This document shows, one piece after another, positions 53,331 to 62,366 of a stretch of 64,000 bases of DNA. This DNA is from Aedes albopictus (taxonomy: Eukaryota; Arthropoda; Insecta; Diptera; Culicidae), in NCBI RefSeq assembly GCF_035046485.1, contig NC_085136.1:157654754-157718753 (forward strand), in the 5' to 3' direction. The notes beneath the pieces were generated by a model. That model did not search any database, had not been told where the DNA came from, and saw only the letters and a list, made by a program, of their open reading frames with translations. Made by a program: the position numbers and the translations under genes. Numbering within the stretch: position 1 is the first letter of the stretch; each line of letters begins with the position of its first letter.

Positions 53331-55530
53331 TTTAGATTACCTAATGCAACCAGGCCAGCAAGTGTTTCGGAATCGGTTTTGAGTGGCCGGAAGAGGCCAA
53401 ATATAAAAGTAAACCAAATCCAGGCATGTGACACATCAAATTGTGGCTTTTGCGATAACCTGATGAACAGTTAGTCAGAAAATAGCCTTAGATCACACTA
53501 GAGACAACTGGTAGTGTTCCGGAATTGGTTCTGAGAGTCCCGTCGAAATTGTCAAACCCTGCATGTGACACCTTCAATTTGCAATGTTTTTGGTTAACCG
53601 ATGAACAGTTAACAAGACAATAGTGTCAGACCATATTTGGTTCAGCCGGTAGTTACTCGGAATCAGATCCGGGTAGTAAAATGTAAAATTCAACCATACC
53701 CATGGATGCGGTACATCAAATCACGACCAGTCTTGACGACATTCGACACTTTTTACTACCTTCATTTCGCTACCGCAGTCGTGTGTCAACTTGCTTTGTT
53801 ACATTCGTGCGCTACCGTTACCTCTTACACACAACACGAGCAGTAGAACGAAGATCAATAAACATAAGAAAGGGCCAAATTAATGTCATCTGACACGATG
53901 ACATTTGTCTAATTCTATCTATACGCATAGATTTTCAGCCAATTCCGATTATGAATGTTAATATTAGTTTATTCTTGCATGTTGCATTGAATGCGACACA
54001 TAGATGGGCAACATAGCTCTTATTATGGAAGAAGACAGGAATAACAAAAGCCGAACAGTCTCCTGATGCCGCTATCGTCGTGAAGTGCATTCGTTTGACA
54101 TTTTTGTTTCGAACAGTAGTTTGATTGCTTGTGTTGCGAATGCCGGAGACAAAGGAGGCCCAATATCGACGAAAAGGTTCAAATGACTGTGATCTCTAGC
54201 AAGACTGATCACGACTTATCGACAACCTGATGGAAAAATAGGGTCAGACCACATTAGATTCCCGGTAGTGTTGCGGTTTCAGCTGTGGCTTCGAAAGTGA
54301 TTAGAAGTAAAAGTGAATCAAACCCATACATGCGATAAATCAAATCGCGGTGATTATGTGAAGGTGAAGAATTAGCAATAAAATAATCTCAGACCTTAAT
54401 TGGGACAACCGGTAGTGTCATGGAATCAGATCCGGGTATACCACCGGAAATTACCAAATATAAAAATGAACCAAACCCATACATACGACACATCAGATCG
54501 CAGATTTTTTAATAATCTAATGAACGGTTAGCAAGAAAATAGCCTTAGATCACATTACAGACTAGACATTGTGTAGCAGAACCAACGTTCATGTGAAAAA
54601 TTAAATCGTGTCTTTGTTTAATGGCCTGATAAACGTTAGGTATGAACAACAGTGACGAATAGGTCTAAGTTCTCATATATGAAAGAGAACAAAATATAGA
54701 CAAATCTAAAGCGATCTCATCAAATCGTACCATTCCAGATTCCTAAGGTATAAATTTATAGCAGGATGGGTCAACGCTGAATGGAAATATAAGAATTTGA
54801 TCGCGTCAACAGAAGATGGCGGCTGTTTTAATGAATTTTGAGCTCTAAAACTATGTAAAATAAATGTATTTGGTATGGGAAATATGTTCGGAGTCCACCA
54901 GAGTATCCAAGATAGCGGTCCAAAGTCCAATATAATGGCCCAGTATTCAAGTTAGTGCCTATTTTATAGGATTTTTAATTCTTGAATTATGGGCATATTT
55001 TGTATGAAAATATGTCTAGAATTCAAAATTTGTAATCAGAAACCCCAAGCTGTGCGCTGTTTCACAAGGTCTGCAATATGACTATAGTTTGAATGGGGAA
55101 GAATGCCGGTCTTCGCCAAAACTGGTAACCAGAAAATCATAAACGATATGCCAAAATTCAATACGGTGACTATTTTATGTAATTTTAGGTGCAGAATCCA
55201 AAAATGAATACCAGAACATCCAAGATGGTGTCTCAATGTTCAAGATGGCGCTTAGTTTAGTTGGGGTAGATATCCGGAGTCAAAAAATGATGACCGAAAT
55301 TTTACGGCTTCATAACACTTGTTTGGTTTGAATTTTGGATCGTTGTCTTATATTTTCTGAATATTGGATGTTCTGCTAATTGAGTAGATTTAGCAAGCAG
55401 TTTCCATTTTGTATTTATGTCAATGTCATCAACACGTCGCTTGAGTTTTTTTGAAAGGATATTTTAAAGCACGAGAAAGGCATCATCACCGCTAGGTGGA
55501 TTAATTAGGGTTTTTGAAATTAGCCCCACC

Positions 55531-57697
55531 GTGGGTGAATCTTTTTCGACCGCAGTTTCTTCTGGAGCCCGTAGTAGGCCCGACTTCCGCTGATGATGCG
55601 CCTCCGAATTTCACGGCTCACGTTGTTGTCAGCCGTCAGTAAGGATCCGAGGTAGACGAATTCCTCCACCACCTCGAAAGTATCCCCGTCTATCGTAACA
55701 TTACTACCCAGACGGATACGGTCGGGTTCGGTTCCGCCTACCAGCATGTACTTTGTTTTTGAGGCATTCACCACCAGTCTGACCTTTGCTGCTTCGCGTT
55801 TCAGGTGGGTGTACAGCTCTGCCACCGTTCCAAATGTTCTAGCGATAATGTCCATGTCGTCCGCAAAGCACACAAATTGACCGGATTTAGTGGAAATCGT
55901 TCTCCGGCTGTTGAGCCCGGCTAATCGCATCACACCTTCCAGAGCGATGTTGAAGAATAGGCATGAGAGTCCGTCGCCTTGTCGCAGTCCCTGGCGATAT
56001 TCGAATGAACTGGATAGTTCTCCCGAAATCCTTACGCAGTTTTGCACACCGTCCATCGTTGCTTTAATCAGTCTAGTCAGCTTCCCAGGAAAGCCGTTTT
56101 CGTCCATGATTCTCCATAGCTCTGCGCGGTCGATACTGTCGCATGCCGCTTTGAAGTCGATGAACAGGTGATGCGTTGGGACCTGGTATACACGGCATTT
56201 CTGGAGGATTTGCCGTACGGTAAAGATCTGATCCGTTGTCGACTGGCCGTCGATGATGCCGGCTTGATAACTTCCCACGAACTCATTCGTTTTAGGTGAA
56301 AGACGACGGAAGATGATCTGGGATAGCACTTTGTAGGCAGCATTCAAAATAGTGATCGCCCTGAAGTTCTCACATTTCAAATGGCCGCCTTTATTGTGAA
56401 TGGGGCAGATTAGCCCTTCCTTCCACTCCTCCGGTAGCTGTTCGGTTTCCTAGATCCTGACTATCAGCCGATGCAGACAGGTGGCCAACTTTTCTGGGCC
56501 CATCTTGATGAGTTCAGCTGCGATACCATCCTTACCAGCTGCGTTGTTGGTTTTGAGCTGATGAATGGCATCCTTAACTTCCCTCAGCGTGGGAGTTGGT
56601 TCATCTCCGTCCTCCGCTGCACTGGCGTCGTCGTTTCTTCCGTTGACGTGGGCTTCCGTTCCTACGTTCTCCACGCCGTTCAGGTGCTGATCGAAGTGCT
56701 GCTTCCACCTTTCGATCACCTCACGTCCGTCCGTCAAGAGGCCTCCGTCTTTATCCCTGCATATTTCGGCTCGCGGCACGAAGCCGTTGCGGGATGCGTT
56801 GAGCTTCTGATAGAACTTCTGTGTTTCTTGGGAACGGCACACTCCGCTTCTTCCAGGCGGCGCTTTTTCTCCCGAAAGAGGCGGGTCTGCTGTTTCCGCT
56901 TCTGTTTGTAACGTTCCACGTTCTGTCGAGTCCCTTGCTGCAGCATTACCACCCCGCTGCGTTCTTCTCCTCCAAAACCGTTCTGCACTCTTCGTCGAAC
57001 CATTCGTTCCGTCGATTCCGTTCCACGTACCCGATGGTGCTCTCTGCTGCGTCGTTGATGGCTGCTTTCACTGTACTCCAGCAGTCCTCTAGAGGGGCCT
57101 TATCGAGCTCGCCCTCGTCTGGCAACGCGGCTTCGAGATTCTGCGCGTATGCTGAGGCGTCATCCGATTGCTTCAGTCGCTCTAGGTTGTACCGTGGCGG
57201 TCGCCGGTACCGTACATTGTTGATGACGCAGAGTTTTAGGCGCAGTTTAACCATCACCAGATAGTGGTCGGAGTCGATGTTGGCGCCACGATAGGTCCTG
57301 ACGTCGATAATGTCGGAGAAGTGCCGTCCGTCAATCAGAACGTGGTCGATTTGAGATTCCGTCTGCTGTGGTGATCTCCAGGTGTAACGATAAGGGAGGC
57401 TGTGTTGGAAAAAGGTGCTACGTATGGCCATATTTTTGGAGGCGGCGAAATCAATGAGTCGTAGGCCGTTTTCGTTCCTCTGCTGGTGGGCGCTGAACTT
57501 ACCAATCGTCGGTCTGAATTCCTCCTCCTGGCCTATCTGAGCGTTCAAATCTCCTATGATGATCTTGACGTCGTGGCTTGGGCAGCGATCGTACTCGCGT
57601 TGGAGCTACGCGTAAAATGCGTCCTTGTCATCATCAGTACTTCCGGAGTGTGGGCTGTGCACGTTTATTATGCTGAAGTTGACGAATCGGCTTGGCT
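55531..57697 (-). pseudogene. RTE-like non-LTR retrotransposon (host E), EN and RT
   Basis: From 57690 leftwards: RFVNFSIINVH, IIIGDLNAQIG, then the endonuclease end SQIDHVLIDGRHF and GANIDSDHYLV (57548-57200). A linker follows with a stop after EEKNAAGW and a shift near 56850. The RT: NNAAGKDGIAAELIKMG, one stop near 56448, then NFRAITILNAAYKVLSQI, FIDFKAACDSIDRAEL (first Asp), EYRQGLRQGDGLSCLFFNIA, FVCFADDMDIIA (Asp pair) and EEFVYLGSLLTADNN, ending KKIHPRW at the foldback junction (55531). The remainder is at 49085-49510. RTE placement rests on the LRQGDGLSC, QIDHVLI and C-terminal motifs. Confidence 0.8.
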
Positions 57698-57972
57698 CTC
57701 TCTCTCTCTCTTCTTGGCGTAACGTCCTCATTGGGACAAAGCCTGCTTCTCAGCTTAGTGTTCTATGAGCACTTCCACAGTTATTAACTGAGAGCTTCCT
57801 CTGCCTATGATCATTTTGCATGCGTATATCAGGCAGGCACGAAGATACTCTATGCCCAAGGAAGTCAAGGAAATTTCCTTTGCGAAAAGATCCTGGACCG
57901 ATCGGGAATCGAACCCGTGACCCTCAGCACGGTCATGCTGAATACCCGTGCGTTTACCGCCTCGGCTATATG
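57698..57972 (-). mobile_element. tRNA-derived SINE, Feilai-like
   Basis: On the minus strand the head carries an A box (TAGCCGAGGCGGTAAACG, 57951-57968) and a B box (GGTTCGATTCC, 57905-57915), the RNA polymerase III promoter of tRNA-derived SINEs. The body has cttgggcatagagtatcttc, agctctcagttaataactgt and aagctgagaagcaggctttg, then gaggacgtta and an aagaagagagag tail. From memory these match the Aedes Feilai family. The target duplication agccaagcc (plus strand ggcttggct at 57689-57697 and 57973-57981) is exact. It lies between an R1 copy and the RTE-like element. Confidence 0.85.
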
Positions 57973-57981
57973 GGCTTGGCT

Positions 57982-58740
57982 ATCCCCGTTAGTACCACAT
58001 CGGTTACCCTCTCCTCATCGCCAGCCCCAGTCCCCGGCTGTCCTACGAAAGGAGGCCAAGGACTAGGAGCATGACGCGGAAAAAGTCCTCCAATGATCCC
58101 CTCCAACATCTCTGGAGATTGCTCTGTAGGAGCCATAACACCTCTCGTCTTGGCCATAACGATCCTGTAGGCGTCACCCCACGGGTTCGTATTGGCACTC
58201 TGACAGAGACCCTCAAAGCAGGCCTTTTTGCTTGCTCTTATCTCGGTCTTAAGCGCGGTTTTTTGCAGCGGTGAACACCACTCGCCGTTCGTTTCGCTCT
58301 TCCTCTGATCGTGCTCGCTGCATCCGCCGCCTAGCCCGTATTCAGGCGCGGCGCAGGTCCGCACTCGCGTCGGTCCACCATTAAGCCGGTGGCCTCCCAT
58401 TTCTAGGGTGGACTCGCCTAGGCATGGTCGCATCACACGCACGTGAGAGCACCGCTACCAGCTCGTCGCCGTCTAAACCGATTAAGTTTCGCTCACGGCG
58501 GAGCGCCTCCCTAAATACCCCTTCGTCGAAGTATGATGTCTTCCACCTGCGAGGGCTTGGCATTGGCCTAGCCGCCTCTTCTTCTATCCGCTGTCTGCTG
58601 TTGTTGTAGTTGATACTGTAGCGAACCGCCAGGTGGTCGCTGTGAGTGTAGCCATCATCCCATTCCACGGCCCACGCACTATAGTCACCAGCTATCACCA
58701 CCGGCCTTCGCCCTGATAGCACGGTAGATGTCCTTGACCT
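57982..58740 (-). pseudogene. R1 ORF2 amino part: endonuclease end and EN-RT linker
   Basis: Reads RRPVVIAGDYSAWAVEW and then directly DDGYTHSDHLAVRYSINYNN, so the central part of the endonuclease is deleted. Linker follows (SPRRWKTSYFDEGVFREAL, VLSRACDATMPR), a frame change, then NPWGDAYRIVMAKTRGVM and FPRHAPSPWPPF to VTDVVLTGIAK. The GDY has replaced the usual GDF, and catalytic residues between GDY and SDH are gone. Confidence 0.75.
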
Positions 58741-58755
58741 TTAGAGTCGCCTCAT

Positions 58756-60087
58756 GTGTCAGAGCCCTCACCTGCAAACCTGCACACCAAGGACCTCTTC
58801 TGCCAGCCTCTTATAGGCGGCGCCCTTGTGCTCCTTCTGGCGCTTCAGCTCCAGGATCATCTCGCCCGTACGAGTACGTCTAATACTGCGTACGTCGGCT
58901 CTAAGACCCTCAAGCTTGGCGTCGCTTCGCATCATCTTCAAGACGTACGAGTACTTGGACTGTTCCGTCTTGATGACGCTCGCGTCGCCTTTCTCGCGCT
59001 TGGAACCTGCCCTCCTACGCCTTGGCTTGGCGTCCTGCGCTACAACCTGCGGATTCGCCTTCTTCTTCCTCTTCCGCTCTACCTTCGTCCAAGGGGGGTC
59101 CTCCCCTTGGATCGCCCTGCTCTGTGGCTGTTGAGGGCCCACCAGCGGTCACAACCCCTTGTTCCCATCGTTCCGGGACGGGCCAGCCTTTTCAGGTCCA
59201 CCCTTCCCAGCTTTCCGGGAACCCTGGCTGGGGTCCTTCCGGCATTATTACCGACTTTCGGGGTAATGATTCGCCTGGCCTTGCGGGCACCGCCAGACAG
59301 CTCCTCGCCTGACGGTTGCCTCGCCCGCTACTGCGATTGCTTGCCCCGTTTGTCGCGAGCAGTCGCTTCCGCCTTATTCGGACTTCCTGCGAAGGAGAAG
59401 GCCTCCGTTTGGGTAAACTTCGGCACTTTCTCAATTGCAGCAGCGTTACCAGATCTACGGAAATTTCCGTAGATCTACGGAATTGCGCTTATTTTACGGA
59501 ACTACGGATCCGTACAATAAATCTACAGAAAATTATATACGGAAACCTACGGAAAGCTACGGGAAATCTACGGATTTCCCACCTGAATTTACGGAATAAA
59601 AATTCTGAAAGTCTACCCCCCGCTCATCAATTTTCATCTACGGAAGCACTTGTGAAAAAATCTGACATCACTGAATTGCAGGCTCCGCTGCTGCAGCAGT
59701 CAACAACGCGAGTGCCGCGTGCTCCTGCTTGGCATCGTCGATCGACGCCCTCAGTCGAAGCAAGGCCGTTTTCAGGTCCTTGCTTATGTTCGACTTAGTG
59801 GACGCAAAGTCGATGATTTTGCCAAGCTGCTGCTCAGCCACCTCTATTGCGGGCCGTCCTTTGGATTCTCGGTTGACGGCCCTCAACAACCACGCTCCGT
59901 CCATAACCTCCACCGGCTGGCTTGCCGGGAAGTGGACTGGAGCACCCACGCTTGAGCTGCGTACGCAACTCCCAGCGCCTATCTCCTCACTTCTCCTTGT
60001 CGGAGATCTCATCAACCCGCTTCTTGCGAAGGGGTTGATCCCATCACTATTTCCACCTAGATTCTGATTTTGTTTATTTGACTTCAT
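58756..60087 (-). pseudogene. R1 ORF1 (gag-like), interrupted
   Basis: The ATG at 60087 starts MKSNKQNQNLGG, with NPFARSGLMRSPTRR and an alanine-rich helix region ending near AAAAEPAIQ, where the MITE enters. After it: RKCRSLPKRRPSPSQE, PEGPQPGFPESWEGW, then in another frame GPQQPQSRAIQGEDPPW, the basic KVERKRKKKANP, and KYSYVLKMMRSDAKLEGL to VLGVQVCR at 58768. The usual zinc knuckles of R1 ORF1 are not seen; sequence passes straight into endonuclease near 58740, implying a deletion. ORF1 binds RNA in the particle. Confidence 0.72.
59441..59673. mobile_element. Small hAT-like MITE rich in TACGGA repeats
   Basis: The ends cagcgttaccagatct and cagtgatgtcagattt (reverse complement) form an imperfect TIR, and an exact 8-bp duplication aattgcag flanks it (59433-59440, 59674-59681). 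The interior repeats ctacggaa / tacggaaa words about a dozen times. CAGNG ends plus an 8-bp duplication indicate hAT. It interrupts R1 ORF1. Confidence 0.85.
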
Positions 60088-60180
60088 GATTAAATCCCAC
60101 GAGTAGCACGGGAAAGAATGTCCACCACGCCAGAGCCCTGCATTAACGCGGTAAGGGACAGCTTACTGTGGGGGGTGCCT

Positions 60181-60618
60181 AGTGTAGCATTCATATTCAA
60201 TCTCACAGCATAAAACTAAACCCTATCACATCACATAGTCACATTCCAGAACTTTCCACAACTTTCTCTTTATTTGCATAATTGAGCGACGACCTCCAAA
60301 CGTTGCAGTTCTTTTCTGCTTTTGTTTTATTGTTGTCATAAAAGACCATTAAAGCAAAACACCCTCGACGCAACCCTGACCATTTTCTTAATGCTGATGC
60401 AAGCGCAACTCAACAGCTGCGCAACACATTGGTAGCGTTTAACCCTGACGACCGACGCATCACGCTGGCTCTGTGTTTTAGTTATACCTACCCTTTTTGT
60501 AAACTAGTTATAAAACATTCAAGCACCAGAAATACATGTCTCATTCTGAAACGCAACGTTCTTCGTGTAAGTTCTTTCTTTTCGGTCACAAAGCCTTCTC
60601 CGGCACCATGCCACGATT
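60181..60618 (+). repeat. Candidate 5' LTR of gypsy-type element
   Basis: Positional call: it begins agtgtagcattcatattc, like the AGT starts of gypsy-type LTRs, and ends just before a PBS-like tggcaaccgtgaacag. The 3' LTR lies outside the window, so ends cannot be confirmed. The left boundary against R1 copy 6 is approximate. Confidence 0.4.
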
Positions 60619-60634
60619 TGGCAACCGTGAACAG
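60619..60634 (+). other. Candidate primer-binding site
   Basis: tggcaaccgtgaacag starts with TGG, the complement of tRNA CCA, and is close to the tRNA-Arg-type PBS known in some gypsy-group elements. Tentative. Confidence 0.4.
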
Positions 60635-60747
60635 TGAGCCCGAGTGAAAACCCAAAAACCAAAAGTGCCTAACGATTTTAGACCGGTGAAAAGTGTAACG
60701 ATTTTAGAAAAGTTACTAAGTGTGAATCAGTTCAGTGAAGAACTCTA

Positions 60748-60975
60748 ATGCTCAGTGCCATAATTATGAGCTGGTTTTCAGACACCATTATCAACAAGAC
60801 TGAAGTAAGTCTGAGCACGACAGAGGCGAGAATCATCGCCGGCACCATCGTTTTTATTGCATCAGTGCTAGCCCTGTTCCTGTGCCTGCGTGCACACAGT
60901 AAATTCGCGAAAGCAAAGATGCGGCAGACGGCGCAGCGAGAAATTCGTTTAAACAACGTGAACAGCCAACAGTGA
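60748..60975 (+). CDS. Small membrane-spanning ORF upstream of gag
   Basis: A 75-codon frame starts at 60748 (MLSAIIMSWFSDT); an in-frame ATG at 60766 gives MSWFSDTIINKTEV, a plausible alternative. It has one strongly hydrophobic stretch (IIAGTIVFIASVLALFLCL) followed by a basic, polar tail (KFAKAKMRQTAQREIRLNN). It lies between the PBS and gag of the gypsy-type element, 152 bp before gag. I do not recognise a defined function. It could be an accessory leader ORF of this lineage, or chance; the predicted single transmembrane segment argues for the former. Confidence 0.55.
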   Translation: MLSAIIMSWFSDTIINKTEVSLSTTEARIIAGTIVFIASVLALFLCLRAHSKFAKAKMRQTAQREIRLNNVNSQQ

Positions 60976-61127
60976 GACCACTGCCGATAACCATCGGCAG
61001 GCGGGTTTGAAGGACGAAATAGCAGTGGAGGATGCAGTTCGACGACGAGAGTACCTACCAGGCCACCGATGTTCAAAGCTGAAAAAAAAAACGTAAGTGA
61101 AGTGCAATAATTTAAGTACCCTAATTA

Positions 61128-62366
61128 ATGGAAGTAATAGAGGCCAACATCGAACATTTGTGGAAAATTGAAAACAATTTCAAAAAGGCCCCCAATAGAA
61201 GCTATTCAAAACCATTTCTAAATCAAAAGTTAGACCGAGTTAGAGAGTTAAGGAACATAATTGTAGACGATCTTTCTACCCTAGAGGATGTTTTATCGCA
61301 AAAATACGTAGATTCCAAGTACGTTGAAGTAAGAACGGTAACTAGCCGAATTTTTCACTTTATCGAGTTACGTATTGGCAGTGCACGAAATACAAACTAC
61401 ACATTTAAAACCCTTGCTCGTCTTGCGATAATCTGTAGAAAACTTAGAAAAGATCCAATACAATCCAACACAATGGCAGAACAATTTGACATTAAAACAG
61501 CAACCGCTATCGTACAGACGTACGACGGATGCTCCGCCAATTCAAATACATTTATTGATGGAGCTAACCTCCTCAAAGAATTTACAAGTAATAATCATAT
61601 GGAGATGGCAGCAAAATTTTTAAAGACACGCTTGACTGGTAAGGCATGACAAGGCCTACCTGAGGATGTAAAGACAATTGATGATATTATTGCAGATGTC
61701 AAAGCACGCTGTACCGAAACGATCACAGCACAAAATATTATGGCCAAACTTAAAGCAAGTAGCCAAAAGAACGACCTAGAAAAATTTTGCACGGATGTTG
61801 ATTCGCTAACCACTCAGCTCCAAAACATATATGTGTCCCAAAAAATACCGACAGAAATTGCTAAATCAATGGCTGCTAAAGCAGGTATTGATACATTGAT
61901 AAACGGTATCAAAAATACCGAAACTAAAATAATCCTGAAAGCTGGCAATTACTCGTCAGTAAGAGAAGCCATTCAAAAGGTGAACGAAAACACTACTCAA
62001 GAGGCGTGCGAAAAACAAATATTCCACATGGTTGGTCAAAAGTTTACCAACAGGAATCGTCAGTATTTTAATGCTCAACGCGGAAACTATCGTGGGAGAT
62101 ATGTAAACCGCAATACAAGATTCAATAATAACAACAACCATCACAACAATAATAGGCAATATCCGGGAAACAACGGACGGGATCAAAATCGTTACAATCC
62201 AGAAAGCCGATACCGTAACAATGACTACAATAGACGGGGTGGTAGTCAACGCAACCATCCTAACAGAAATGTATTTTACTCGGAAAACGGCAATCAACCC
62301 TCGACTCAACCCCAGGTCGAGGCGGAAACGGAGCATGGGGATCAAATAATTCATCCAAGGAGATAA
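61128..62366 (+). pseudogene. gypsy-type Gag, one in-frame TGA
   Basis: ATG at 61128 (MEVIEANIEHLWKIENNF). Helical capsid-like sequence (KTLARLAIICRKL, AATAIVQTYDG-like words, MEMAAKFLKTRLTGKA) reaches a TGA at 61647-61649; the same frame continues with QGLPEDVKTIDDIIADVK to TTQEACEKQIF. It ends in an Asn/Arg-rich tail (RGNYRGRYVNRNTRFNNNNN) without a CCHC knuckle, stopping at TAA 62364. The total of about 412 codons is normal for gypsy-group Gag. The TGA is consistent with a C-to-T change of CGA, so probably inactivating; readthrough is possible but unsupported. Confidence 0.82.

Larger units (their letters stand above)
51709..55510 (-). mobile_element. Helentron-like non-autonomous element (HINE/DINE-1 architecture), copy 1
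   Basis: On the minus strand: 5' end CCCTAATTAATCCACCTAG (55510 leftward); gcctttctcgt 30 bp inside (plus-strand acgagaaaggc at 55471-55481); a ~1.5-kb unique region (about 53660-55470) with degenerate repeat units; nine well-kept 152-bp repeats; a conserved core (51898-52035); a TG/TATG microsatellite (51836-51890); and a terminal 33-nt hairpin (51709-51741). Inserted in a T6 run: host agaTTTTTTgaaatt became TTTTT on each side. No coding capacity. The element is the same family and order as 28842-30884, and both its insertion sites are A/T homopolymers. Helentron assignment is inference; alternatives are an unrecognised DNA element or a composite satellite. Confidence 0.75.
49511..55530. mobile_element. 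Foldback element with long TIR, split by an RT insertion and a Helentron-like element
   Basis: The outermost 20 bp (GGTGGGGCTAATTTCAAAAA, 49511-49530) recur inverted and perfect at 55511-55530. The next 21 bp (atctctccgatatatgattt, 49531-49551) are inverted at 51684-51704. The Helentron-like element therefore split the right TIR in its T6 run, and the RT insertion lies in the left arm. With both removed, about 625 bp of mostly palindromic DNA remain (49511-49556, 51150-51708, 55511-55530). No clear target duplication; the RTE-like frame seems to lack about 20 codons at the site. Confidence 0.8.
57973..60177 (-). mobile_element. R1 copy 6: 5' half (ORF1, partial EN, start of ORF2 linker)
   Basis: This fragment holds the parts missing from copies 1-2: 5' UTR (about 60177-60088), ORF1, part of the endonuclease and the EN-RT linker down to DEERVTDVVLTGIAK, where it stops at the SINE. 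A copy retaining the 5' end but lacking the 3' end is not a normal retrotransposition product, so the 3' part was lost by later deletion or rearrangement. An hAT-like MITE sits in ORF1 at 59441-59673. Confidence 0.8.

Noticed and set aside
51709..55510. Treating the 152-bp element as a TIR DNA transposon
   Set aside because: The two termini are different; only an 11-bp motif is inverted, and it is 30 bp inside one end but terminal at the other.
57905..57968. Possible functional tRNA gene (A and B boxes)
   Set aside because: No complete cloverleaf; the boxes are the promoter of a tRNA-derived SINE with a clear body, tail and target duplication.
58768..59472. Plus-strand 238-codon frame
   Set aside because: It is antisense to R1 ORF1, whose sequence is recognisable on the minus strand.
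60748..60975. Envelope-like gene of the gypsy-type element
   Set aside because: Too short, upstream of gag, and without a signal peptide or furin-like site.
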